The notes: generated by a model from the letters alone, not told the origin. Positions 1-7,918 are shown, counted from the stretch's first letter. The stretch: DNA of 33,422 nucleotides from CALJIC01 sp039805565 (GCA_039805565.1 JBDLTZ010000093.1:1-33422); one strand, 5' to 3'. Numbers and translations are program-made.

Positions 1-2
1 CC

Positions 3-1319
3 GAGGCACACCCGACCTTCGCGCACGTCAAGCAGTGCTTGCAGGACGACAATTACCGCGCCCGCCTGCTCAAGACCTGCCGTAACCAGGAGGTCTTGAC
101 CTTCTGGACCGTGACGTACCCCTCGACCGCGGAGCAGCAGAAGACGAGCCGCGACGCGCTGCTGCGGCGCTTCGACGCGCTGCTCGTGACCGAGACCACG
201 CGCTACATGGTCTCGCAGCCGAACCCCACAATGGACCTGCTGGAGGCGATGGAGGACGGCGCGATCGTACTGGTGCCGATGCCCGAGATGATGCTGGGCG
301 ACCTGGCGGGCACGATCGGCATGATCGTGTTTCAGGCCGTCGTGCGCGCGGCGCTCGGGCGCTCGGGCGACGACCAGAGCCGCGCGACCTACGCGATGGT
401 GATCGACGAGTTCCAGGTGTTCGTCGGCACGGGCGACTCGAAGGACGTGCGGAAAGCGCTGACGCAGCTGCGGTCGCTCGGCATCGCCGGCATCTACGCG
501 CACCAGGGCCTCAAGCAGCTCGGCGAGCTGGTGGACGAGATGCTGACCAACGCGGCCTCGCGCATCATCCTGAAGACCCAGGAGCCGGATGCCTCGGCGT
601 ACGCCAAGCAGTACGCGTCCTACGGCATCACCCCGGCCGACATCTCCGGGCAGAACCCGAACGAGCACCAGTACGCCGTGTTGCAGTGCGCGGGACGGCC
701 GACGCGCCTGCTGTCGATGCAGACGCTCCAGTGGCCGGCGGTGGAGGAGGAGGTGGCCCCGGAGGAGACCGACCCCGCGATACTGGACTGGAAGACGATC
801 ATTCCGGCGGATGCGCCGGCCGTGGCGTATGACAAGCGGCTGGCGGAGATCGTCCACACCCGGTACGAGGGCGAGGAGTGGACCAAGATGGTGGCGAAGC
901 TCGCCAACCTGCAGGCGGATCAGTGGGAGCGCTTCCTGGGGCGCTGGCAGGCGCTCCGCGAGACGCAGCGGGCGCACATCCTGGCGCACCCCGGCTGCAT
1001 CCCCGACCGCTTCGAGCGGCAGCAGTGGCTCTCGCGGCTGCGGGCCGCCACACCGCGCATCATCGCGGCGGCGGAGTACGCGCGTATCCGCCGGACCATT
1101 GTGCCGCCGGAGGAGGGCGGGCAGCAGGGCGGCGGTGGCAGCCAGCAGGGCGGCGGTGGCAGCCAGCAGGGCGGCGCCGGTGCGGAGGGCGAGGGCTCGC
1201 AGCCGGCGCGCTTCTCGGAGCACGACACGCCCCGCGAGCGGCCTGAGCCGCCGCTCACGCCGCCGGAAGACGAGCCTGGCAACGATGCGGGTGAGCACGG
1301 TAGCTTCAAGCGCAAGTGA
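3..1319 (+). CDS. TraG/VirD4-like conjugation coupling ATPase, C-terminal part (5' truncated by window edge)
   Basis: The frame is open from the first bases of the window, so the N-terminus, including the expected Walker A motif, lies upstream. The visible part resembles the C-terminal half of the hexameric coupling ATPases that bring DNA to type IV secretion channels. A Walker B-like strand ending in VIDEFQ lies near 397-414. It is followed by a segment typical of these proteins, with a Q-rich helix (AHQGLKQLGEL), TNAASRIILKTQEPDA and a small-residue-rich strand. The last third is charged and then becomes a Gln/Gly/Ser repeat and an acidic Pro-rich tail ending in KRK. Neighbouring replication-type genes fit a plasmid or integrative conjugative element. 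The ATPase class is fairly secure, but membership of a specific conjugation system cannot be shown without the missing part. Confidence 0.7.
   Translation, partial: EAHPTFAHVKQCLQDDNYRARLLKTCRNQEVLTFWTVTYPSTAEQQKTSRDALLRRFDALLVTETTRYMVSQPNPTMDLLEAMEDGAIVLVPMPEMMLGDLAGTIGMIVFQAVVRAALGRSGDDQSRATYAMVIDEFQVFVGTGDSKDVRKALTQLRSLGIAGIYAHQGLKQLGELVDEMLTNAASRIILKTQEPDASAYAKQYASYGITPADISGQNPNEHQYAVLQCAGRPTRLLSMQTLQWPAVEEEVAPEETDPAILDWKTIIPADAPAVAYDKRLAEIVHTRYEGEEWTKMVAKLANLQADQWERFLGRWQALRETQRAHILAHPGCIPDRFERQQWLSRLRAATPRIIAAAEYARIRRTIVPPEEGGQQGGGGSQQGGGGSQQGGAGAEGEGSQPARFSEHDTPRERPEPPLTPPEDEPGNDAGEHGSFKRK
1122..1180 (+). repeat. 21-bp in-frame tandem repeat encoding Gln/Gly/Ser linker
   Basis: A 21-bp unit is repeated exactly twice (1122-1142 and 1143-1163), followed by a partial third copy. 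It encodes QQGGGGS units. It lies within the coupling ATPase gene just before the acidic tail and probably forms a flexible linker. Copy number could vary by slippage. Confidence 0.85.
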
Positions 1320-1372
1320 CGCTGAGGGGGGGGCGGGGAGCGGGCACCCGCCCCCTCGAAACGGCATCCACG

Positions 1373-1543
1373 ATGGAACTACAGAATCGGGATGGTTTTA
1401 CACCCAAGACGTGCGAGCAATCGTGCGAGCAGACGTATGAGCAACCGTACGATCGACGGGCGATCAACCGCTTAATCGATAAGGCGTTTCCGCAGCAGCA
1501 CGCCGCGGAGAACCCCTCCAAAGAGGGGCCAGAGATCATATAG
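1373..1543 (+). CDS. Possible small protein (56 aa) over 12-bp repeats
   Basis: A short ORF begins at an ATG at 1373 and encodes MELQNRDGFTPKTCEQS followed by four-residue units (CEQT, YEQP, YDRR) and a helical-looking tail (INRLIDKAF). The four-residue periodicity comes directly from the 12-bp DNA repeats at 1411-1470. No convincing ribosome binding site precedes the ATG. It may be a small element-encoded protein, or the repeats may be a DNA site that happens to be open. A 6-bp stem-loop (1513-1528) lies near its end. Confidence 0.3.
   Translation: MELQNRDGFTPKTCEQSCEQTYEQPYDRRAINRLIDKAFPQQHAAENPSKEGPEII
1411..1470 (+). repeat. Five degenerate 12-bp tandem direct repeats (iteron-like)
   Basis: Five consecutive 12-bp units start at 1411, 1423, 1435, 1447 and 1459. 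The first two, gtgcgagcaatc and gtgcgagcagac, are nearly identical; the later ones diverge but keep a G-start and a GA(G/T)C core. The spacing is slightly more than one helical turn. They lie upstream of a Replic_Relax gene, so they could be binding sites for a replication protein, or simply part of a short coding sequence. Confidence 0.6.
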
Positions 1544-1599
1544 TCTTGCTTCCTTGCTTGTGATGGTGTTTGTCGCTGCGCCTGCTGTTGTGTAAAGCG

Positions 1600-1835
1600 T
1601 GAGGTGTGAGGGATGGTTGGGAGGGGAGAGGAGGGAGAGGGAGCAGCTGGTGGTTGAGGCGAGGGGGATGCAGTGAGAGGCAAGGAGAGTAGTGAGGAGC
1701 AGGGATAGGGGGAGCAGGGAGGGAGGGAGTCGAGAGGGAGAGGGTGAGGGAGTGAAGCGGGAGAGGGTGGTCGGGGTGTGGGGTGTGGGGTGTGGGGTGT
1801 GGGGCGGGTGGGCAAGGGCGCGGGGCGGGTGGGCG
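1600..1835 (+). other. Long purine-rich, G-rich non-coding tract
   Basis: Within the gene-free stretch 1544-1892, roughly 230 bases are almost entirely G and A on the plus strand, interrupted mainly by single T or C. The antisense open frames here are only Pro/Ser/His low-complexity strings and are not believable genes. The tract could adopt triplex or quadruplex structures, or be an untranslated leader. No promoter motif stands out in it. Confidence 0.7.
1773..1807 (+). repeat. Four-fold ggggtgt repeat, G-quadruplex candidate
   Basis: The heptamer ggggtgt occurs four times without interruption at 1773-1800 and is followed by ggggcgg. Five runs of four G separated by three bases form a textbook G-quadruplex motif on the plus strand. 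It lies about 90 bases before the Replic_Relax start codon, so it would be in that gene's leader if transcription starts upstream. Confidence 0.75.
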
Positions 1836-1892
1836 AACAAATGAGCGCAATCGCTTTGCTGTGAGCTGGCGATCAAGCGGACGAGGATGCCA

Positions 1893-2789
1893 ATGGATGC
1901 GAACGTGCGAGTGGTACGCGAGGTAACGGCGGATGGGCTCCAGCAGACCTACCGGCCGATACTCGATCTGGAAAACTTTCTTTGCGGCTTAGGGTGGATG
2001 GGTGAAGCCAGCAGCGAGCATGTGCGCCGCTTGTGGCTGCCAGATCGAACCGAGCGTACGGTGCGGGAAACGATGAACCGGCTCGTGCGCGATGAGTTGG
2101 TGGAGCGGCGAGCGTGGTTTGTGCCGCGCCCAAAGGTCAACGGGAAGAAGCAGGGGCCGGTGTTGCAAGAAGTGCTGTGGTCGCTCGGGAAGCGCGGGCG
2201 GGAGCTGGTCAAGGACCGCGACGCCTTTCCGCCGGCGACGCTGGCGCCGCGCCACACGAAGCTCTTGGCGCACGACACGCAGACCTACGAGATCATCGTG
2301 CGGATGATCGAGCTGGCCCGCCCGTTTGGGCTGAGCGGCGTGTACCTGGAGCGGGAGGCGCGCCTGGACCCACCGAGGCGCCGCCCGATCATGGACGCCT
2401 TCGTGTCGCTCCGTTTCCTTGGGGGAGGGGTGCCGGACAACGTGGTCCCCTGGACGAAGGACAAGAGCGAAACCGAGGAGGTGCGGCTCAGGTACGCGAT
2501 CGAGAACGACCGAAACTCCGAGCCGGGGTCGGTCATCAAGGCAAAGGCCGATGCGTACATCAGGTCGGGGAACGAGCAGTGGTTCAAGCTGTACAGCCGC
2601 CCGTTTCCCGTCGTCGTCTGGCTCGTGCCCACTGAGACGCGGCTGCGCTTCGTGCTCGAGGCCTGGCGGGAGGTGTGGCCGCAGGGCACCTGGTATCTCA
2701 CGACCGACGAGTGGATGAAGTACAACCGCTGGGTGTTCTACCACCGGGGAACGGTGCGGGAGCGCCCGCTGTTTGTCGAAGAGCAGTAG
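1893..2789 (+). CDS. Replic_Relax (replication-relaxation) family winged-helix protein
   Basis: A 298-residue protein of the family associated with replication and relaxation of mobile plasmids and elements. The N-terminal ~90 residues look like a winged helix: the LENFLCGLGWMGEASSEHVRRL helical pair, then RTVRETMNRLVRDELVERR, then a wing with KKQGPVLQEVLWSLGKRGREL. The C-terminal part carries a nuclease-like or ligand-like fold typical of the family, with RRRPIMDAFVSLR and late Trp-rich strands. I prefer the ATG at 1893 over the one at 1887, because GAGG at 1883-1886 then sits six bases upstream. It probably binds DNA in the element's transfer or replication region. The family function is poorly defined experimentally. 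Confidence 0.65.
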   Translation: MDANVRVVREVTADGLQQTYRPILDLENFLCGLGWMGEASSEHVRRLWLPDRTERTVRETMNRLVRDELVERRAWFVPRPKVNGKKQGPVLQEVLWSLGKRGRELVKDRDAFPPATLAPRHTKLLAHDTQTYEIIVRMIELARPFGLSGVYLEREARLDPPRRRPIMDAFVSLRFLGGGVPDNVVPWTKDKSETEEVRLRYAIENDRNSEPGSVIKAKADAYIRSGNEQWFKLYSRPFPVVVWLVPTETRLRFVLEAWREVWPQGTWYLTTDEWMKYNRWVFYHRGTVRERPLFVEEQ

Positions 2790-2819
2790 ATCCATCGTGC
2801 ACACTCTAGGAGGAACATC

Positions 2820-3476
2820 GTGAACGACATCGCAGCGGTTCTCGCGGGGGTGGCGGTCTTGAGCGCCACGGCTGGCGTCTTTGCCGGGTTTGTTATAGGG
2901 GTGATGGAGTTCGTGACGCGCCCCCTGTGGGATCGATGGAAGACGCCCCAGCAGGAGCGTAAGCTCGTGGACCAGCTTCAGAAAGGCCTGGCCGCGAACA
3001 CTGCCCGCTTCCTGGAGGTACAGCAGGAGTGCTTTGGGGAGCGCGCCGCGGCCCAGGAGCGCGAGAGCGCGCTATGGGAGCAACTCAGCGAGGCGCAGCG
3101 CAATGCGCAGATGTGGCAGAGGCGTGCCCTGCGCTTCCACAGCATCTACGCCGAGGTGGCGGCGACGATCCGCGATGTGGCGATCGATCCGCGGCGCAGC
3201 GACGAGAGCCGCTGGGCGGCCGGGCGCGACTGGGGGATGCTGGCCTGCGTCGAGTGTGGCAAGCTCAAGGACCTCGAGGCGAAGCGCCTGCGTCTGTTGC
3301 GCTGTAGCGCGTGCAGCCGCACGCATGACCAGGCGACCGAGCACCAGGAGCCGGCAGCCGGCGCGCCGCCGCTCGCCGAGCGGCGGCGAACCTGGCGAGG
3401 CGTGACCGCAAAAACGAGTTTTGCGGAGAGTGTAAGATTCTGGCCTTCTCAATCGTCTTTATTTATAGAGGGGTAA
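2820..3476 (+). CDS. Hypothetical protein: N-terminal membrane helix, coiled coil, C-terminal zinc ribbon
   Basis: Starts at a GTG with AGGAGG six bases upstream (2808-2813), 30 bases after the Replic_Relax gene, so the two are probably co-transcribed. Residues 4-30 form one hydrophobic membrane segment. Residues ~40-105 are a charged, Gln/Glu/Arg-rich likely coiled coil. C143-x2-C146 and C162-x2-C165 form a probable zinc ribbon. The last ~25 residues run into AT-richer sequence after two hairpins (3365-3387 and 3406-3426), so the natural C-terminus may be a read-through tail. I do not recognise the family. A membrane-anchored accessory factor of the mobile element is plausible from context. 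Confidence 0.6.
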   Translation: MNDIAAVLAGVAVLSATAGVFAGFVIGVMEFVTRPLWDRWKTPQQERKLVDQLQKGLAANTARFLEVQQECFGERAAAQERESALWEQLSEAQRNAQMWQRRALRFHSIYAEVAATIRDVAIDPRRSDESRWAAGRDWGMLACVECGKLKDLEAKRLRLLRCSACSRTHDQATEHQEPAAGAPPLAERRRTWRGVTAKTSFAESVRFWPSQSSLFIEG

Positions 3477-3566
3477 AAAATCACCTCTGCTGGCCCCGGC
3501 CAGCGCCCTGGCATCACCGCACCACATCGCAGCAGCCGGATCCGACCACCGGCACAGGGACGCACT

Positions 3567-5501
3567 GTGACACGCACATCGACCACCAGGCCCGCGCCGC
3601 GCCCGCCTACCGCAGCATCCGCAGACGACCGCCCGTCGTGCTACGTCCGCGCCCCCCGCCCCCTGCTCGCCCAGCTCGCCCACGACCCCGCCGCTGTCGG
3701 CATCTGGCTTGTCGTCGCCCGCCTTGCCCTCGCCCGCCGTGGCCCCGTCCCGCTCTCCCGCGCCGACCTCGGCGCCTTCTTCGGCATCGCCCTCAGCGGG
3801 GGCGCCATCAAGCGCCGCATCGACCTCCTGACCGACAACGGCTGGCTCATCGCCCGCCAGCCCGCGCGCGGCGCCAAGCAGGAGCTCGTCCCCGCCTGGG
3901 GCCACGGCGACGGCGGCGCGGACCGACCCTGGGACTGGCAGCGCCACGACCACAACAAGCCCGAGCACCTCCGCTGCGTCCGCGTCGCCACCGACCTCAT
4001 CGACCACCTCATCGGCCGCCTCGACCCCAAGGCTGGGCGCACCCCGGCCGTCATCACCCGCTACTTCACCGTCCCACTCCTCTCGCCGGCCGACCTCGGC
4101 GCCTACGCCCTCGCCTGGCACGTCACCACCACCGCCCCCACCCCGTCCCTCCAGGCGCTCGGCCTGCTGACGTGCGCGGGCGACACCCCCCGCGCGCCGC
4201 GCCCGCTCGCTGACCTGCTCCAGATCGCCGCCTCGGGCCGTCTCCACCTCAGCGGTGATGCCCCGATCCGGCCGAGCGTCCACGGCTGGGATCGCATCGG
4301 CGTCACCCCACCGCCTGACGCCCCCCAGGCCGGCGCGCTTTTTTTTGCCGAGGGGAGCGGATCGATCAGTGGATCGATCAGTGGATCGAAAACGGCCCAA
4401 CAGCTGATCGCTTCGGAGGGCGATCCCGAGGGGCGATCTGACGCGCCAGAGTGCGCTCCGCAGCCCCCGGTCATCACGCAGGTCAAGATCGCATGGGATC
4501 TCATGGAGTACATGGAGAATCAACCAACAAAACATGATCCCCCCCCACCTGTGCGTTGTTCCGCAAACGGCGGCGGCGGCATGGCCCTGCCCCTCGATCA
4601 GGGACAGGGAGACGACCGGCGCTCCGCGCCGGAGCAGCCAGGGTTCGCTGAGCTTGCCTTCGGCCAGCTCGACCCCGATCTCCGATCCGGCCACCTCGCG
4701 CTGAACCCGAGCCGCGCGATACCGGCCGGGGAGTGGGCCGAGCTCCTCGCGCTTGAGAGCGAGATCGGCGCGCGGCAGCTGCTCGTCTGGCAGGCGAAGG
4801 CGCTGCGCGGCGTCGAGCGCCGCCCGCAGGGCGTCCACCCCGGCTACTACCGCGCCTGCGCCGAGCGCGCCGCGCTTGATGCCTACCGGCCGCCCCGGCA
4901 CCGCACGCCGCTTGTTCGTCAGGACGACGCCCCGCCGCCCGCGCCCGAGGCCGCGCCGGTCGCCTCTCCGGCCCCGGTGCCTGCGCCCGAGGCGCTCACA
5001 CCCGAGGCCGAGGCGCTGCTTGTGCAGATGGGGGTGCGGGAGCGTTCGGGCCTGGCGGGCGTGGACGTGGGGCTGATGCGGGCGTGGCAGGCCGTAGTGG
5101 GCCACCCGGGGCTGGCGGCGCGCTTCGACGACCCGGTGGCGTTCGCGGTGACGCAGCTCCGGCGGGGGAACGCGCCCCCGGCGGTGGCCGAGCTCGAGCG
5201 CTGGCACCGGCGCCAGCAGCGGCGGGACGACCCGCACGAGACCTGGCGGCTGATCCAGGCGGAGGCGGCGACGGCGGAGGCGGTGGCGGACACGGACGCG
5301 CTCGCCGAGCGGGCGCTGGCGCTGGCGCCGGACGGGGATGACCAGCTCGCGCTGGCGTCGCTGATGGAGAGCCTGGCGCAGGGGCTGAGCGGTGAGGCGG
5401 CGCTGGCGCGCCTGGAGGCGGAGCAGGAGGAGCGGCGGCGGCGCGACGCGGCGCGCAGGGAGGCGCGCGAGGCGCGGCTGCGGGAGCTGTGCGGCGCGTG
5501 A
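3567..5501 (+). CDS. Large hypothetical protein of the mobile element, possibly a replication protein
   Basis: A 644-residue protein starting at GTG 3567 with a weak CAGGGA ribosome binding site. Residues ~35-110 read like a helix-turn-helix module (LSRADLGAFFGIALSGGAIKRRIDLLTDNGWL), as in primosome or replisome-organiser proteins. A low-complexity linker (~260-340) contains GSISGSISGS encoded by 12-bp repeats. The C-terminal part is Ala/Arg/Glu-rich and helical. Codon use changes sharply: C-ending codons dominate up to about 4950 and G-ending codons afterwards, with no change of frame. This could reflect fusion of two segments of different origin or a local strand-composition change. No catalytic motif is recognised, so a replication-initiator role is an inference from the HTH-like segment, the repeats and the neighbours. 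Confidence 0.6.
   Translation: MTRTSTTRPAPRPPTAASADDRPSCYVRAPRPLLAQLAHDPAAVGIWLVVARLALARRGPVPLSRADLGAFFGIALSGGAIKRRIDLLTDNGWLIARQPARGAKQELVPAWGHGDGGADRPWDWQRHDHNKPEHLRCVRVATDLIDHLIGRLDPKAGRTPAVITRYFTVPLLSPADLGAYALAWHVTTTAPTPSLQALGLLTCAGDTPRAPRPLADLLQIAASGRLHLSGDAPIRPSVHGWDRIGVTPPPDAPQAGALFFAEGSGSISGSISGSKTAQQLIASEGDPEGRSDAPECAPQPPVITQVKIAWDLMEYMENQPTKHDPPPPVRCSANGGGGMALPLDQGQGDDRRSAPEQPGFAELAFGQLDPDLRSGHLALNPSRAIPAGEWAELLALESEIGARQLLVWQAKALRGVERRPQGVHPGYYRACAERAALDAYRPPRHRTPLVRQDDAPPPAPEAAPVASPAPVPAPEALTPEAEALLVQMGVRERSGLAGVDVGLMRAWQAVVGHPGLAARFDDPVAFAVTQLRRGNAPPAVAELERWHRRQQRRDDPHETWRLIQAEAATAEAVADTDALAERALALAPDGDDQLALASLMESLAQGLSGEAALARLEAEQEERRRRDAARREAREARLRELCGA
4359..4390 (+). repeat. 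12-bp direct repeats with nested palindrome (iteron-like)
   Basis: The unit ggatcgatcagt is present at 4359-4370 and 4371-4382, with a partial third copy at 4383-4390. Each unit contains the palindrome gatcgatc. Further cgatc/gatcg words follow to 4436, and an AT-richer patch lies at about 4508-4541. Direct repeats followed by AT-rich DNA inside a replication gene's linker recall origins embedded in initiator genes, such as lambda O. Function is not demonstrated. Confidence 0.6.
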
Positions 5502-5550
5502 CGGGGTGCTACCGGGGGCACAGGCGGTCGAGCCATACGGCACAGTGTAT

Positions 5551-5583
5551 CCACCACGCTCCTAGGGGCGGCGGGCGTGGTGG
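5551..5583 (+). terminator. Hairpin after the 644-aa gene, possible terminator
   Basis: A perfect 9-bp stem, ccaccacgc at 5551-5559 and gcgtggtgg at 5575-5583, encloses a 15-base loop. It lies 50 bases after the stop at 5501 and before the GH2 gene. It has no clear T tract, so termination efficiency is uncertain. Confidence 0.4.
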
Positions 5584-5642
5584 CCGGGTGTGGTAGGATT
5601 GCGCGGCAACCCCTAGAAGAACGAGCTTGCTGTGGAGCACCT

Positions 5643-7511
5643 ATGAGCATCCCACGCCCCGAGTACCCGCGCCCGCAGTTCGTGCGCGCCGACTGGCTGT
5701 GCCTCAACGGCAGATGGCAGTTCGAGATCGACCCCGCCGATACCGGCCTCGAGCGCGACATGCTGAACCGCCCCCTCGCCCAGGAGATCGTGGTGCCGTT
5801 CTGCCCCGAGTCGCCACTCTCCGGCATCGGCGTCACCGACTTCATGCCGGCCGTGTGGTACCGCCGCACCGTGGTCATCCCGCCCGCCTGGGAGGGCCAG
5901 CGCGTGCTGCTGCACTTCGGCGCCGTGGACTACGACGCCACCGTATGGGTTAACGGCGTCGAGGTCGGCCGGCACCGCGGCGGCTTCACGCCCTTCACCT
6001 GTGACCTGCACGGCGTGGCCGCCGCCGGCGAGGAGGTGACGATCGTCGTGCGGGCGCGCGACGACAACCGCCCCTCGCAGCCGCGCGGCAAGCAGTCCAC
6101 CCGCTACGCCAACTACTCGGTGTTCTACACCCGCACCACCGGCATCTGGCAGACGGTGTGGCTCGAGCCGGTGCCGGCCTGCTTCCTGCGCCGCACCCGC
6201 ATCACGCCCGACGTGGCGAACGGCACCATCCGGCTTGAGCAGCCGCTGAGCCAGAACCGGCCCGGCCTGCGCCTGCGCGCGGTGCTGCGGGACGATCATG
6301 GCGAGGTGGTGAGCGCGAGCTGCCGCGCCGACCTGGACCTGGCGCCGCGCCTCGACCTGCCGATCCCCGCCGGGCAGCAGCGGCTCTGGTCGCCGCGCGA
6401 CCCGTTCCTCTACACGCTGGAGATCGTTCTCGAGGACCGCGACGGGCAGACGGTGGACCGGGTGATGAGCTACGCCGGCCTCCGCAGCGTCGCGATCGAC
6501 GGGCCGCGCGTGCTGCTCAACGGCGAGCCGGTCTTCCAGCGGCTGGTGCTCGACCAGGGCTACTACCCCGACGGCATCATGACCGCGCCCAGCGAGGAGG
6601 CGCTGGTGCGCGACATCGAGCTGAGCATGGAGGCCGGCTTCAACGGCGCGCGGCTGCACCAGAAGGTGTTTGAGGAGCGCTTCCTGTACCACGCCGACCG
6701 GCTGGGCTACCTGGTGTGGGGCGAGTTCGCCGACTGGGGCGTGAGCAACTACGGCCCCCAGCACGACCACCAGCAGCCCACGATCACCTTCGCCGCGCAG
6801 TGGCTCGAGGCCCTGGAGCGCGACTACTCGCACCCGGCGATCGTCGGCTGGTGCGCGCTGAACGAGACCGCGCAGGTGCTGCACGACCGCATCACCGCGC
6901 TGGACGACGCCACCCGCGCGCTGTTCCTGGCGGCGAAGGCGATGGACACCTCCCGCCCGGTGCTCGACACCTCGGGCTACTCCCACCGCGTGCCCGAGAC
7001 CGACATCTACGACTCGCACGACTACATCTACGACCAGGACTTCCACGCCGGGCTGGAGAAGTTCCGCCAGCGCCACGCCGGCCTCGCGCTCGGCACGCCC
7101 TATCTCAACCCGGACCAGGAGCGCTTCGCCGCGCTGGCCCCGCTGCTGCGCACGCCGCTGCCGGTGGTGTGGTCGGTCCCGTACCGCGGCCAGCCGTACT
7201 TCGTGAGCGAGTTCGGCGGCTTCAAGTGGAACCCCGGCGCCGCGGCGAAGTCGGCCACCGAGAATTTGCTGGACCGCACGACGAGCTGGGGCTATGGGGC
7301 CGACCCGGCGTCTGAGGAGGATTTCTACCAGCGCTTCCAGGCTGTGTGCGACGTGCTGCTCGACGACCCGCTCATGTTCGGGTACTGCTACACGCAGCTC
7401 ACCGACGTGTTTCAGGAGGAGAACGGCGTGGTGGCGTTCGACCGCAGTCGCAAGCTTGACCTCGCGCGCCTGCACGCGATCCAGCAACGCCCGGCCGCTA
7501 TCGAGGGGTGA
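5643..7511 (+). CDS. Glycoside hydrolase family 2 (beta-galactosidase/beta-glucuronidase-like)
   Basis: A 622-residue cytoplasmic enzyme with the GH2 order: jelly-roll sugar-binding domain (~25-175, with AVWYRRTVVIP and VWVNGVEVGRHRGGFTPF), Ig-like domain (~180-275), then a TIM barrel. The acid/base Glu is E408 in WCALNE and the nucleophile is E523 in SEFGG. These family motifs predict retaining beta-glycosidase activity on a small oligosaccharide. Length matches beta-glucuronidases, but the NKKG-type motif that recognises glucuronate is not seen near the C-terminus, so the substrate is open. The ATG at 5643 with GGAG five bases upstream is chosen over the in-frame GTG at 5577, which would fall in the preceding hairpin. 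No signal peptide is visible. It sits between element-type genes and parAB, apparently as a cargo gene. Confidence 0.85.
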   Translation: MSIPRPEYPRPQFVRADWLCLNGRWQFEIDPADTGLERDMLNRPLAQEIVVPFCPESPLSGIGVTDFMPAVWYRRTVVIPPAWEGQRVLLHFGAVDYDATVWVNGVEVGRHRGGFTPFTCDLHGVAAAGEEVTIVVRARDDNRPSQPRGKQSTRYANYSVFYTRTTGIWQTVWLEPVPACFLRRTRITPDVANGTIRLEQPLSQNRPGLRLRAVLRDDHGEVVSASCRADLDLAPRLDLPIPAGQQRLWSPRDPFLYTLEIVLEDRDGQTVDRVMSYAGLRSVAIDGPRVLLNGEPVFQRLVLDQGYYPDGIMTAPSEEALVRDIELSMEAGFNGARLHQKVFEERFLYHADRLGYLVWGEFADWGVSNYGPQHDHQQPTITFAAQWLEALERDYSHPAIVGWCALNETAQVLHDRITALDDATRALFLAAKAMDTSRPVLDTSGYSHRVPETDIYDSHDYIYDQDFHAGLEKFRQRHAGLALGTPYLNPDQERFAALAPLLRTPLPVVWSVPYRGQPYFVSEFGGFKWNPGAAAKSATENLLDRTTSWGYGADPASEEDFYQRFQAVCDVLLDDPLMFGYCYTQLTDVFQEENGVVAFDRSRKLDLARLHAIQQRPAAIEG

Positions 7512-7580
7512 TACCCTCCCGGTGCCTGGCCGGCTGCGCCGACCTGGTGCGGCCTCGCGAAGCACGCATACCATTCCCCC

Positions 7581-7616
7581 GCGTGACGGGCGTGGCCTCG
7601 CCCCTCCCCGTCACGC
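7581..7616. terminator. 10-bp-stem hairpin after GH2 gene
   Basis: gcgtgacggg at 7581-7590 pairs with cccgtcacgc at 7607-7616 around a 16-base loop, 70 bases past the GH2 stop. It also abuts the end of the minus-strand pseudogene, so it may have served either strand. No strong T tract follows. Confidence 0.45.
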
Positions 7617-7918
7617 CTCCCCATCCAGCTGCGCCCGCAGCGTCTCCGCGCCGCCGCAGCGTCCACGCGCACGGTTCCGTCGGTATCGACCAGGCCCATT
7701 CATGCATAGTCGGGGTAGGTCTGCTGAAGGCGATCGAGGGTGGGGCGCCGGGCGGCGAGCGCGGGGTTCTGGAGCGGTGTGAGCGAGGCCAGGATCTGGA
7801 TGTCGCCTGAGCGCTCGAATATGCCGCGGTCAAGTTTCTCGCTCATCTGGACGGCGAGATTGGCGAGCCGCTGCCCCCGGTCAACCTCGATGGTGGCGCA
7901 ACCGACAGCGGGGTGCCA
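7611..7918 (-). pseudogene. Remnant of a Cache-domain sensor protein, with internal stop and deletion
   Basis: Minus-strand translation from about 7918 gives a convincing piece of an extracellular dCache sensor: a helix with GQRLANLAVQMSEKLDRG, then FERSGDIQILASL, then PTLDRLQQTYPDYA. A TGA at about 7703 follows, where family members usually have Trp, and then MGLVDTDGTVRVD continues in the same frame. After that the match is lost. A shifted frame then reads ETLRAQLDGEA and stops next to the hairpin at 7581-7616, as if the centre of a receptor gene had been deleted. Both the transmembrane start and any kinase or GGDEF output are missing. It is a decayed gene, not a functional short protein. 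Confidence 0.65.

Noticed and set aside
1411..1470. CRISPR array
   Set aside because: Units are 12 bp, directly adjacent and without spacers.
1306..1876. Pro/Ser/His-rich minus-strand frames over the purine tract
   Set aside because: They arise from a pyrimidine-only strand, have low complexity and lack a ribosome binding site.
3459..5543. 694-residue open frame antisense to the 644-aa gene
   Set aside because: Its Arg/Ala/Gly/Val-rich composition follows from the GC-rich codons of the plus-strand gene. It has no domain or ribosome binding site, and the plus-strand gene has better protein-like sequence.
5613..7574. Long minus-strand frame opposite the GH2 gene
   Set aside because: It is a composition shadow. 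The plus strand carries clear GH2 catalytic motifs.
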